A DNA stretch of 64,000 bases from Hymenobacter properus (lineage in GTDB: Bacteria > Bacteroidota > Bacteroidia > Cytophagales > Hymenobacteraceae), in assembly GCF_015694735.1 (NCBI RefSeq), contig NZ_JADQDP010000002.1, positions 1-64,000 on the forward strand. The letters are read 5' to 3'. Made by a program: the position numbers and the translations under genes. Under the pieces are notes generated by a model. The model was not told where the DNA came from. It did not search any database and worked only from the letters and a program-made list of their open reading frames with translations. Positions 26,153 to 34,984 of the stretch are shown here, piece after piece. Within the stretch, counting starts at the first letter, position 1, and each line of letters opens with the position of its first letter.

Positions 26153-26899
26153 TTACTGCTGTCCCTCATTCCATATCTCCCACGCCGCCTCGGCCTGCAG
26201 GCACAGCATCTCAAACCCGTTCTTCACCTGTGCGCCGGCTTCCTTGCCTTTCTGCATAAACAGGGTTTCGGCGGGGTTGTACACCAGGTCGTGGAGGTAG
26301 TGCTGCTCGGTGAGGGCCGCGTAGGGCAGGGAAGGGCACTCGTCGGTGTGCGGGAAGGTACCTAGCGGGGTGGTATTGATGATGAGCCGGTGCGCCGCCA
26401 CCAGCGCGGGCGTCAGGTCGGCGTAGGTGAGGCCGTGGGCCATCGGGTCGCGGCTCACCAGCCAATGCGGAATGCCCAGGTCCTGCAGAGCTGTGGCCAC
26501 TGCCTTGGATGCGCCCCCAGTGCCCAGTACCAGCGCCCGCGCTTCTGGCTGAAGCGGGAAAAACCGCCGCAACGATTCGCGGAAGCCTACGTGGTCGGTG
26601 TTGTGGCCGCGCAGGCGGCCCTCGGCGGTGCGCTCTATCACGTTCACGGCGCCCACGCGGGTGGCCGAGGGCGCCAGCTCATCGAGGTAGAGCATCACCG
26701 ATTCTTTATAGGGCACCGTCACATTCAGGCCCACCAGGTCGGGGTGGGCCGCCAGCACGCCCGGCAGCTCATTTATCGAGGCCAACTCGAATAGCTCGTA
26801 CTCGTGGTCGGGCAAACCCAGCGAGTAAAATTTCTGCGTGAAATACGTTTGCGAAAATGAGTGGCTAAGGGTGCGGCCGATAAGCCCGAATTGGCGCAT
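26153..26899 (-). CDS. aroE: Shikimate dehydrogenase
   Basis: Reduces 3-dehydroshikimate to shikimate with NADPH in aromatic amino acid synthesis. Substrate motif SHSFS at 12-16, catalytic Lys65 in NVTVPYKE, Asp102 in GHNTDHVGF, and the nucleotide loop LGTGGASKAV; NTTPLGTFP follows. 248 residues is within the short end of the family. The frame runs upstream to 27007 through a DedA terminator, so the ATG at 26897-26899 is chosen. The 3' end abuts the miniature element. Confidence 0.95.
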   Translation of the reverse strand: MRQFGLIGRTLSHSFSQTYFTQKFYSLGLPDHEYELFELASINELPGVLAAHPDLVGLNVTVPYKESVMLYLDELAPSATRVGAVNVIERTAEGRLRGHNTDHVGFRESLRRFFPLQPEARALVLGTGGASKAVATALQDLGIPHWLVSRDPMAHGLTYADLTPALVAAHRLIINTTPLGTFPHTDECPSLPYAALTEQHYLHDLVYNPAETLFMQKGKEAGAQVKNGFEMLCLQAEAAWEIWNEGQQ

Positions 26900-26939
26900 A
26901 GGATGAGGGGATGGATAGGAAGGCGCGCCAAAACAACAC

Positions 26940-26973
26940 AAAAAAAAGCCCCCAACCGCGCGGCCAGGGGCGT
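26940..26973 (-). terminator. Terminator downstream of the DedA gene
   Basis: On the minus strand CGCCCC and GGGGGC flank a GC-rich loop and are followed by a run of eight T bases. It lies about 45 bases after the DedA stop codon and 40 bases before the aroE start. Confidence 0.75.
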
Positions 26974-27019
26974 TCTTGCTCAGAAAAGGTGGGGTATTAC
27001 CGGCCAAAGCCGCTCACGC

Positions 27020-27697
27020 TCAGCGCGCGTCGGTCGCGGATGCCGGGCTCAGCTTGCTCTTCACAAACGACCACAGCGGCGGCAGCACCGAAATCAGAAT
27101 AATCCCGTAGATAACCAGCGTGAAGTTGTTCTTAACCAGCGGAATGTTGCCGAACAGGTAGCCCGCCAGCGTAAGCGAAATCACCCACAGCGCTGCCCCC
27201 GCAATGCTGAACGACGCAAAATAACGGTACGTCATGGTGCCAATACCGGCCACAAACGGCGCAAACGTGCGCACGATGGGCACAAAGCGCGCCATGATGA
27301 TGGTTTTGCCGCCGTGCTTGGCGTAAAAAGCCTGGGTCTGGTCGAGGTACTTGCGGTTCAAAAACTTAAAGTCCTCCCGAAACACTCTTGGCCCGAGGTA
27401 ATCACCTACAGCATAGTTCAGGTTATCGCCAATGAAGGCAGCCGCTATCAGCATCGGAATCAGCAGCCAGATGTTGAGCAACGGGTGGCCGGTGTCGGGG
27501 TTGGGCTGAGCGGCCAGCGTGCCGGCCACAAACAGCAGCGAGTCGCCGGGCAGGAAAGGCATCACAATCACCCCGGTCTCGGTGAAAATGATAAGGAACA
27601 GGATAAGGTAGGTGAGGCTGCCGTATTCGTGCACCACGTTGACCAACGTCTTGTCGAGGTGCAGCAATAAATCGAAGAAGTGCTTAATGATTTCCAT
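27020..27697 (-). CDS. DedA family membrane protein
   Basis: 225-residue integral membrane protein of the DedA / SNARE-associated (VTT) superfamily, proposed to flip or translocate lipids such as undecaprenyl phosphate or phosphatidylethanolamine. Visible family marks: TETGVIVMPFLPGDSLLFVAG, FIGDNLNYAVGDYLGPRVF, and ARFVPIVRTFAPFVAGIGTM; at least five hydrophobic helices. The start at 27697 (MEIIKHFFDLLLHLD) is preferred to 27769. Upstream of aroE on the same strand but separated by a terminator. Confidence 0.92.
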   Translation of the reverse strand: MEIIKHFFDLLLHLDKTLVNVVHEYGSLTYLILFLIIFTETGVIVMPFLPGDSLLFVAGTLAAQPNPDTGHPLLNIWLLIPMLIAAAFIGDNLNYAVGDYLGPRVFREDFKFLNRKYLDQTQAFYAKHGGKTIIMARFVPIVRTFAPFVAGIGTMTYRYFASFSIAGAALWVISLTLAGYLFGNIPLVKNNFTLVIYGIILISVLPPLWSFVKSKLSPASATDAR

Positions 27698-28811
27698 GCC
27701 GGGCGTGAAGTGAGCCACAAAGAAAACCGCCCGGCGCCGAAGTCCCGGCTCCAGGGCGCCGGCCGCCACTGCCCAAGCCCAGGGCTCACACCCCCGTTCC
27801 GTTGTTTTTCCACATCACCCCAGCCGCTTTCTCACCGGTTTTTGCTTTTGTAGCAGTGCAATAAGCGAAGCCTAGCACCCAGGCATGCGTTGATTATCGA
27901 AAACGAAGGTGTAATTTTGTTAACGTTTGTTTAAACTTTCAACCGCTCAATTACGCTGTCATACGGCCCTTAAGCTTACAAATCCCACGCTAAGCACAGC
28001 CGTATGAGCTTCGTCGTACGGTGGCTCCCTAAAGTTTGGCATGACCTATGATGTGCCCGTCGGCGCAGCAGCTGGCTGGAAGACGGCCCGCGCCGGGCGG
28101 CGTTAAAAACGCCCAACCTCTGTCAAACCTTTGCCGTTGCAGGCCTAATATTTTTACCAGACCAATAACTGTTTCTCAAAAGGGCGACTGGTAGCGGGCC
28201 TTGAAGCGCTTCCACACCTCTGCCGTTATTCGTTTGCTGTTGAAGCGGATGACACTCGTAGGCTTCTATAGGTCGGCCATTGCCTTACTCACTGAGAATA
28301 ATGAAGCAAATGCTTAATGCATAATATGTTAGTTCTACTTACTTCATTAATGCTAAGCAGCATTACCTGGTTATGGTGAGCATAAAATGTACCCGTGAGA
28401 GCATCAAAGTCACCCTATTCGCTATTCTTCCCAGCTTTTGAATCAAGTGCTATATTAAGGTGTTTATTGTGATAATGCCGCTGATGCTCGTAGATTCGTG
28501 CGGCTGTCGGTGCCCATCTCTTTGATTGGGACTTGTGCCACGATGGAGCTTAATATGATTGACAACGAAAATGAAAACCTTTTGGCAACGACAGCAATGA
28601 CTTTCCATCACGCAACTTTCCAACAGGATTAGAGTAAGCGTGCATGAATTGCTGGAGGTAGTGCTGCCGGCCGAGAAAAGCCGCTTGGTTTCTGTTCTCT
28701 ACAGTGCAATCCCTTACCCCAAACCGGGTGATTGTTATTCCACCAAGACATTGGTTGAAACCTCATTGCTCAATATTGTATAATGCTAATTTAAAACATT
28801 TTAACAAAAAA
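27698..28811. other. Long non-coding stretch, richer in AT
   Basis: More than 1.1 kb with no open frame of 60 codons. Composition drops toward AT from about 27850. A possible remnant is readable on the minus strand at about 28176-28260, where the frame gives VIRFNSKRITAEVWKRFK before a stop; it resembles the tail of a real protein but has no start. No tRNA, riboswitch or repeat was recognised. Confidence 0.4.
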
Positions 28812-28841
28812 TTTGACTTTTTGATAACAACTGTACCTTTT
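28812..28841 (+). promoter_or_regulatory. Candidate promoter of the T9SS cargo gene
   Basis: TTTG at 28812-28815 and TACCTTTT at 28834-28841 are 18 bases apart, close to the Bacteroidota pattern TTTG-N19-TAnnTTTG with one mismatch in the last base. The start codon is 81 bases downstream. Confidence 0.4.
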
Positions 28842-28922
28842 TTTGACCCCTGCGTATACGCGCATCGTAACGAAAAAGGAAATTTTCGTTTCTCTCCTTT
28901 TAACATCCAATTCCTAAATCCA

Positions 28923-31232
28923 ATGCAAACTTTACTCCTTACGCGAAAGCTGTTGCGACAGCGAAGCTTTCTAAGCTCTCTCATCCCCTTATTTGCCATA
29001 TTCATTGGGCTGGGCTTTCCCCAAAAAGCTCAAGGGCAAGTATTCTATAATTTCGACAACGTCACAATTAGCGCTTCGACTTCTACTGCTGCGCCAACGT
29101 CGACTGTCTACGACGGGACATATGACAACAATATAACGACGCCCCCATTCAACCCGTTATTTGACGGAGCTGACTTAGGTAATGGCGGCACATTCGACCA
29201 GGCAGCAGGGGCTAGCACCCTACTAATCACTGCAGCGCAGGCTAACGTGGGTACGTCTACTACCACTACCACTACCAATGCTGCGCGCTTGGAATACCGG
29301 GTATATCTGACGAATGCTACCATCATTCCGGCTTTCTCGCCGTTGCTTCTTAACAACACCTCGTCTACTAATACAGGCTCTTCAATCAATTATGCAGCCA
29401 GCGGGGCTTCTATTGACTTGTTGAACCAGCCCCAGGTACTGGGTGGAGGGACTTACTACGTTGAGATACGCTTCGCTACTGACTACGTAAAAAGTGGACG
29501 TACTCCGGTTCCCGGTACCCAATATGACCCCAGTGGCTCCACCGGCTTTCGCGCGACCTTCAATGTAGTTGCACCTGCCGTCACCCCGAGCGGTGGTACT
29601 ACTACTTGGCAGGGCACCATTGACCGCGATTGGACTAAAGCTGGCAACTGGACGAACGGCGTTCCCACAGCTAATTCAAACGCTATTATTCCGCAACGTC
29701 CCCCGTCTCCAGCTGTCATTGTTTATCCGCTTTTGGATAATCCGGTTTACCCCTATGCTGTCAAAAACCTCACGCTGGTAGGCCAGAGCAATTCAACCCG
29801 GGGCGAACTGGAAATTCAGCAAGCCGTTCTTTCAGTATACGGCAACCTGCGTCAGAATGCTGGTGGCCTCAGGGGAACTATTACTGGCGTTCGTGGTGTG
29901 CAAAACTCATTGCTGAACTCTACCATCATCTTTGCTGGGGCAGACCAAGTGATTACGGGTGTGCTGGCGGTGCCCGATATCCTGATTCAAGGTTCGGGTA
30001 TCAAATCGGTGACCGGCGTGATGCGCCCGACCAATACGTTGTCGTTTCAACCAACCTCGGCTACTAACGGTGTTATCGTGCAGTCGGCGTTCGAAGATGT
30101 AAGCTCCGGTACGCTTACGCCTTACTTCGATACCACTCTCTTGGCACTTGTGGACTTAGAAACTACCGGCCTCATCAACCCCTTGAGTCCTGAGACTAAT
30201 ACTTCCTATATTCTAGGCGTAACACGCTCGCTGCGTCAGTTGAATACGGGTGTACAAAATACTTTTGGAAACATTGGGCTTGATTTGACCGCCAACTACA
30301 CGGCTAACAACATCACCATTTTCCGCATCGTCGGCGACCCGCTGCAGAGCCCTACCTGCACGAACTGCAACACGCGAGTGCCTATTAAGCGCCAGTACAT
30401 TGTGAGCAACACGCTGGACAGCGAAGACCCGCGGTTTACGGGTGCAACTCTGACCTCGGTTGTATTCCACTACCTGAATTCGACCTTTGAATTGAACGGC
30501 ATTCCTGAGAACAACCTGACGATGTTCCGTTCCATCGGCAACGGGCCTCCCTATCAGCCGGTGTTTGGCACGCTTAGCACGGCTGCTAAGACCGTTACGC
30601 GTGCTGACTTGAACAGCCTGCCTGCGTTCACGCTGACGTTGGGCGATAAGCTTAACCCGCTGCCTGTGTCGCTGGCCAGCTTCGATGCCAAACGTGCCGG
30701 TGTAAATGCAGAGATTACCTGGAAGACGGCCACTGAGCGAAACAACAAAGGCTACGAGGTACAGGTATCGACCAATGGCTCGGATTTCCGCACGCTGGGT
30801 TTTGTGGCCGGCGCTGGCAACAGCTCGACGGCGAAATCCTACACCTTCCTCGACGTAGAGAAAAACAAAGCTGGCGACCGGTACTACCGCCTGCGTCAAA
30901 TCGACAACGACGGTAAAGAGTCTTACTATGGTCCGCGCGTGGTGAACTTCAGCGGCAACGTGACGGAAGATGCTGCTGTGCTTGCCTACCCCAACCCCTT
31001 CAGCAGCGCTGACCAGCTGCACCTGACCCTGCAGTCGGCCTCGGCTGGCAAAGGTTCGGTGATGGTAACCGACATGACCGGCCGTACGGTGCGGCAGCAA
31101 CCCCTGGAACTGGGCGCTGGCAGCAACGACGTGACGGTAGAGCGCCTGAACGACCTGAAAGCCGGTGTGTACATGGTACGCATCACCCAGCCCAACGGCC
31201 AGGCCCAAAGCCTGAAAGTGGTAAAGCAGTAA
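28923..31232 (+). CDS. T9SS type A sorting domain protein, cell-surface or secreted
   Basis: 769 residues. A signal peptide-like N-terminus (MQTLLLTRKLLRQRSFLSSL ... AQG) precedes a large beta-rich region with a segment TTTWQGTIDRDWTKAGNWTNGVP typical of extracellular Bacteroidota repeats. The C-terminus has the type A sorting domain: LPVSLASFDAKRAGVNAEITWKT, then AYPNPFSSADQLHL and ending MVRITQPNGQAQSLKVVKQ. It is therefore exported by the type IX system and probably attached to the surface. No enzyme motif was recognised. Codon use is visibly more AT-rich in the first two thirds than in the C-terminal part. The start was moved from 28704 to 28923. Confidence 0.85.
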   Translation: MQTLLLTRKLLRQRSFLSSLIPLFAIFIGLGFPQKAQGQVFYNFDNVTISASTSTAAPTSTVYDGTYDNNITTPPFNPLFDGADLGNGGTFDQAAGASTLLITAAQANVGTSTTTTTTNAARLEYRVYLTNATIIPAFSPLLLNNTSSTNTGSSINYAASGASIDLLNQPQVLGGGTYYVEIRFATDYVKSGRTPVPGTQYDPSGSTGFRATFNVVAPAVTPSGGTTTWQGTIDRDWTKAGNWTNGVPTANSNAIIPQRPPSPAVIVYPLLDNPVYPYAVKNLTLVGQSNSTRGELEIQQAVLSVYGNLRQNAGGLRGTITGVRGVQNSLLNSTIIFAGADQVITGVLAVPDILIQGSGIKSVTGVMRPTNTLSFQPTSATNGVIVQSAFEDVSSGTLTPYFDTTLLALVDLETTGLINPLSPETNTSYILGVTRSLRQLNTGVQNTFGNIGLDLTANYTANNITIFRIVGDPLQSPTCTNCNTRVPIKRQYIVSNTLDSEDPRFTGATLTSVVFHYLNSTFELNGIPENNLTMFRSIGNGPPYQPVFGTLSTAAKTVTRADLNSLPAFTLTLGDKLNPLPVSLASFDAKRAGVNAEITWKTATERNNKGYEVQVSTNGSDFRTLGFVAGAGNSSTAKSYTFLDVEKNKAGDRYYRLRQIDNDGKESYYGPRVVNFSGNVTEDAAVLAYPNPFSSADQLHLTLQSASAGKGSVMVTDMTGRTVRQQPLELGAGSNDVTVERLNDLKAGVYMVRITQPNGQAQSLKVVKQ

Positions 31233-31235
31233 CCT

Positions 31236-31299
31236 GCACTACCAACACCAAAAAGGCCGGCTCCCGCGAGGGGGCCGGCCTTTTTGGTGTTGGTAGTGC
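31236..31299. terminator. Very long bidirectional terminator
   Basis: Left arm 31236-31265 and right arm 31270-31299 pair over 30 bases with one mismatch and a four-base loop; the centre reads AAAAAGGCCGGC and GCCGGCCTTTTT. It ends the T9SS gene and the opposing gene at 31343. Confidence 0.9.
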
Positions 31300-31342
31300 C
31301 TTGTGGCAGCGCGCCGCACGCTCGGCTGAACGTACAACTGGC

Positions 31343-32176
31343 CTAGCCGCGTGGCATGGAAGTGCCCGGCTTGGTGCTCTTGGCCGCCGGGTGGAACATG
31401 GGGTCCACGGCGTCCATGTCGAGGAAGTGGGTAAAGGTGTCGCCGCGCAAGCCCAGGCGGATAGTTTCGAGGCTTACCACTTCATTGGGGGCAATGTTGC
31501 CAAGGTTCACGTTGGTGCCGAGCAGCTTGATAAACCACACCTGCTGGGCCTTTTGCGGCGCTTCCCAAATGATGCGCTCCGACGGAATCTTGGTCAGGAT
31601 TTCTTCTACCAGGCCCGAGCGCACCTCGCCGGTGCTGCGGAACAAGCCCACGTTGCCGCCTTCGCGGGCCTCGCCAATCACCTTGATGGCGCCGGCCTGC
31701 AGCTCGGTTTCCATCTGCGAAATCCACTTGTAGGGCGGAATGATTTTCTCGGCGTCTTTCGAGCCCACCTCGCTCAGCACGCGCACGCTCTTGCTCAGCT
31801 CGCGGATGTACTCGCACTTGCGGCCGTGGTCGAGGTCGATGCTGCCGTCCGACACCTCGGCGTATTCCATGCCGAAGTTGTCGAGCAGGCGGCGGTAGTC
31901 GTCGAATTGGTTGCGGATGATGAAGGCCTCAAACAGCGTACCGCCGAAATACACCGGAATGCCGGCCGCGCGGTAGATTTCGAGCTTTTGCTTCAGATTG
32001 GGCACCACGTAAGAGGTGGCCCAGCCCAGCTTCACCACGTCGGTGTAGGTGGCGCTCACCTCCAGAAAGTCTTCAACTTCGCGCAGGCTCATGCCTTTGT
32101 CCATCACCATGGTATAGCCCTGCTCGCGGGGCTTGGCCGTGCGCTCGGGCAGTTGGGAGAGGTCGTAATTCATCAA
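31343..32176 (-). CDS. Phosphosulfolactate synthase family protein
   Basis: TIM-barrel enzyme of the ComA family, which adds sulfite to phosphoenolpyruvate to give phosphosulfolactate. Family features: N-terminal GYTMVMDKG, KLGWATSY, YFGGTLFEAF, YAEVSDGSIDL, VLSEVGSKD and the late GEAREGGNVGLF with GLRGDTFTHF. 277 residues. In methanogens this starts coenzyme M synthesis; in Bacteroidota a link to sulfolactate or cysteate and the sulfonolipids of these bacteria is an inference, not shown by neighbours. It is the last gene of a minus-strand run and stands 110 bases from the TPR gene. Confidence 0.85.
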   Translation of the reverse strand: MMNYDLSQLPERTAKPREQGYTMVMDKGMSLREVEDFLEVSATYTDVVKLGWATSYVVPNLKQKLEIYRAAGIPVYFGGTLFEAFIIRNQFDDYRRLLDNFGMEYAEVSDGSIDLDHGRKCEYIRELSKSVRVLSEVGSKDAEKIIPPYKWISQMETELQAGAIKVIGEAREGGNVGLFRSTGEVRSGLVEEILTKIPSERIIWEAPQKAQQVWFIKLLGTNVNLGNIAPNEVVSLETIRLGLRGDTFTHFLDMDAVDPMFHPAAKSTKPGTSMPRG

Positions 32177-32235
32177 TTGGGGGCAAAAAGGGTTAATTGA
32201 GGAGAAAACAGCGGCCGGAGTTGGGTGGAGCCGGC

Positions 32236-32270
32236 AACAAAAAACCGCCCGTTCGCGAGAACGGGCGGTT
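32236..32270 (-). terminator. Terminator downstream of the TPR gene
   Basis: AACCGCCCGTTC at 32243-32254 pairs exactly with GAACGGGCGGTT at 32259-32270, loop four bases, followed on the minus strand by TTTTGTTG. Confidence 0.85.
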
Positions 32271-32299
32271 ACAAAAGTAGCGTCTAAGCGAGGGAAATG

Positions 32300-33703
32300 T
32301 TATTTCCGGAACTGTTCAATCAATTTGCGCAGCCCCGGCTGGTCGCGCAGCTCGGGAAAGTAGTCGAATAGCAACACATGCTGCTCGTAATTGAGCGTCA
32401 GGGCCGTTTCTAAGGTGTTGTAGGCCTCGCGCATGCGACCGTCGGCCAGCAGGTAGGCGCACAGCATGTAGTGGAAATGCGCCTCCATGGGGTGCAGCTC
32501 CACGGCGTGGCGCACCAGGTCCACGGCCTCGGCGTAGTGGCCCTGCTCGTAGAGAATAGCGCTCCAGCTCACCCAGCCCTGCACGTCGTCGGGGGCTACT
32601 TCGGTGGCTTTCTCGTACGATTCGAGCGCGCTCACCACGTTGCCTACATGGTTTTCGGCCGCGCCCAATGCCGACCAGTATTCGCCACTCTCCGCGTACA
32701 ATTCAGTGGCCTTGCGGAAGTAGTGAATGGCCTCAAACCAGCGGCCCTGCTCCTGCAGCAATACGCCCTGCCCAAACCAGGCCTCGTCCATCTCGGGGTT
32801 AATTTCAAGAGCTTGGCGGTAGTACTTGCGGGCCGGCTCCCAGTCGCGCAGCTTCTCGTAGCACTCGCCGATGTTGCACAGGGCCTCGTCGGTGGGTTGC
32901 CCGGCCGGGTAGGCCTGCTCAAACTCGGCAATGGCCTTCTTGTACTCCTGTTGGCACACGTAGGTATCGGCCAGCCAGTGGTGGGCGTCGTGAAAGTCGG
33001 CACGGATGGTCACGGCGAAGTCGAAAGCTTCGGCGGCCTTGGCAAAGTCTTCGCGGCGGTACCAGTACTGGCCCAGGTTGTACCAGGCGGTGGGGGAGTA
33101 GGGGTCGTCGTCGGTGAAGCGCTTGAAGAACTCCTCATGCTCCTCCAACCGGCCCGTGATGTCGAGGCAATGCAGCAGCTCCTGCACCCCGGTTTCGTTG
33201 TCGGGGTTCAGGCGCAGGCTTTGCTTGTAGTGCTTGGCCGCGCTTTTAAATTTCTGCCAGCTCTGAAACGCCAAGCCCAGGTTGAAGTGAATGTCTTCGC
33301 GCTCGGGCTCCTGCGCCAGGCCGGCCCGGAAAAACTCCACGGCCTCGGCAAACTCGCCGCGCTGCGTGCTGATAATGCCCCGTGTCACGGCCACGTCGGC
33401 ATTGGTGGGGTCCAGTTCGGCCACGGCGTCAATCTGGCGCTCGGCTTCGGTGTAGTCGCCACGCATGGCCGTCACTTGGGCGCGGTCAATCAGCAGCTCG
33501 GTCGAGAAAGGGTACTGGCTTAGCGCAGCCTCGCAGGCCTGCAGCGCGTTGTCGAAGGCACCGTTGGTAACGTAGTGGTCGATGATGTTCTCGAAGTCCT
33601 CCAGGTCGAAGAAAACAGACTCCTGCTGGGCCAGCATGCGCTCGAAGCGGCGCACGGTATCCAGCACCGTCCGGTGGTTTTCAAAATGTTCGTTCATGCG
33701 CAT
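32300..33703 (-). CDS. Tetratricopeptide repeat protein
   Basis: 467 residues made almost wholly of TPR helices, at least ten units with the usual pattern of W/L-G-Y-A-F-A-P (for example AWYNLGQYWYRREDFAKAAEAFDFAV and YWSALGAAENHVGNVVSALESYEKAT). No signal peptide or membrane segment, so a cytoplasmic scaffold is likely. Clients are unknown. The start codon could be at 33703 or 33697; the upstream frame to 33760 is not TPR-like. Confidence 0.9.
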   Translation of the reverse strand: MRMNEHFENHRTVLDTVRRFERMLAQQESVFFDLEDFENIIDHYVTNGAFDNALQACEAALSQYPFSTELLIDRAQVTAMRGDYTEAERQIDAVAELDPTNADVAVTRGIISTQRGEFAEAVEFFRAGLAQEPEREDIHFNLGLAFQSWQKFKSAAKHYKQSLRLNPDNETGVQELLHCLDITGRLEEHEEFFKRFTDDDPYSPTAWYNLGQYWYRREDFAKAAEAFDFAVTIRADFHDAHHWLADTYVCQQEYKKAIAEFEQAYPAGQPTDEALCNIGECYEKLRDWEPARKYYRQALEINPEMDEAWFGQGVLLQEQGRWFEAIHYFRKATELYAESGEYWSALGAAENHVGNVVSALESYEKATEVAPDDVQGWVSWSAILYEQGHYAEAVDLVRHAVELHPMEAHFHYMLCAYLLADGRMREAYNTLETALTLNYEQHVLLFDYFPELRDQPGLRKLIEQFRK

Positions 33704-33862
33704 AAAATCGCAGTTAAGTGGATTAATCGGGGTTTTGCGAACGGGCAGCCGCGGCGGCAAATCAGGAAAAATAAACCGCCGGCAAACCGCTGTTCACTCC
33801 ACTTGCTAGTACTCTCTCAATGATAAACAAATATTGGGCAAAACCGTGCAATCCGGCTCTTG

Positions 33863-34879
33863 CTAAGTTACGACAACCGCCGGGGCGCTGGCCGGGTTTT
33901 CGCGCAACCCAGCCGCACACCAGGCCAACGTCTCGGTTAACGGGCGGAAAGTGAGCCCGGTAGCGCTTTGCACTTTGCCGTGCGCATACACCACTGGCCG
34001 GCGGCCGGCGCGGGCCGTGTCTTTGGTAATGAGGGGCCGCGCACCGGTGAGCACGGCGCGGGCGTGCTCCAAGCGCCAGATAACCTCGGCCGCCCAGTTG
34101 GGCACGGCCACTGTGGGCGGGCGCCGCTCCAAAGCCGCCGCAGCCTGCCTGAAAAACTCGCCCAAAGGCACCGCTTCGGCGCTCAGAATGTAGCGCTCCC
34201 CACTCAGCTCGGGGTGATCGAGGGCCAGGGCTAGTAAATGTGCCACCACGTCGCGCACGTCCACGAAATTGACTAGTCCGCGGGTATAAAAGCGATGCTG
34301 CTGGTGGGCGTAGCGCAGCAAGCGGGTGCTGCTGCGGTTCCAGTCGCCAGGGCCCAACACCACCGATGGGTTCACGATAACGGCCGACAAGCCTTCGGCC
34401 ACACCCCGCCACACTTCCAGCTCGCCCAAGTACTTGGAAGTGGCGTATGCCGGATGCGAGGCGCCCAAATCCCAGGTGGCCGCCTCCGTCACCGTAAGGG
34501 TGCCGGTGGCCGCAGCCGCCCCCGCCGTCGAACCCAGCGCCGCCACCGATGACACGTAGGCCAGCCGAATGCCTGGCCGCTCCAGGCAGGCGTCGACCAC
34601 GGCGGCGGTGCCTTCCACGTTCACCTGCAGCAGCAGGGTTTCGTCCTGCGGCGCGTAAGACACAAGGCCGGCGCAGTGAAACACGTGTGTCACGTCGGGC
34701 GTGAGGGCGGCCCGCAGCTGCTCAGTGTCCAGCAGGTCGCCGGCTATCCATTCCACGCCCGGCGCGGCGTTAGCAGGCACCGCGCCACGGTGCAGGGCAC
34801 GAACCGGCAGCCCCCGCTCGCGCAAGGCCCGCAACAGAAAGGAACCAATGAGGCCCGTGCCGCCGGTGACGAAAATCAT
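33863..34879 (-). CDS. NAD-dependent epimerase/dehydratase family protein (extended SDR)
   Basis: 338-residue Rossmann enzyme beginning MIFVTGGTGLIGSFLLRAL, with the active-site YATSK motif (Tyr and Lys spaced by three) and downstream VIVNPSVVLGPGDW. It looks like the dihydroflavonol-reductase or sugar-nucleotide epimerase branch. It is downstream of the CpsB-type phosphatase on the same strand, separated by a 7-bp-phased repeat. The capsule neighbours suggest a nucleotide-sugar or lipid-linked substrate, but this is unproven. Start placed at 34879; the frame to 34969 reads through the repeat. Confidence 0.85.
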   Translation of the reverse strand: MIFVTGGTGLIGSFLLRALRERGLPVRALHRGAVPANAAPGVEWIAGDLLDTEQLRAALTPDVTHVFHCAGLVSYAPQDETLLLQVNVEGTAAVVDACLERPGIRLAYVSSVAALGSTAGAAAATGTLTVTEAATWDLGASHPAYATSKYLGELEVWRGVAEGLSAVIVNPSVVLGPGDWNRSSTRLLRYAHQQHRFYTRGLVNFVDVRDVVAHLLALALDHPELSGERYILSAEAVPLGEFFRQAAAALERRPPTVAVPNWAAEVIWRLEHARAVLTGARPLITKDTARAGRRPVVYAHGKVQSATGLTFRPLTETLAWCAAGLRENPASAPAVVVT

Positions 34880-34886
34880 AAACTGA

Positions 34887-34974
34887 GTTATCGGTTGCTC
34901 GTTGTCAGTTGTCAGATAAATACTCGACGGGAAGTCAGAAGCTAACAACCGACAATGAGTAACTGCCAACTAAA
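34887..34974. repeat. Opposed 7-bp-phased arrays between cpsB-like and SDR genes
   Basis: The left arm 34887-34914 is four units in strict 7-base phase (such as GTTGTCA twice in a row); the right arm 34933-34974 is six units in the opposite sense (such as AACCGAC, AACTGCC). They form an imperfect inverted repeat around a short spacer. The array starts 7 bases from the SDR start and ends 11 bases from the phosphatase stop. Confidence 0.75.
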
Positions 34975-34984
34975 ACCAAAGTTG

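Noticed and set aside
31301..32200. 299-codon open frame on the plus strand
   Set aside because: Antisense shadow of the phosphosulfolactate synthase gene, His/Ala/Val-rich, overlapping a terminator.
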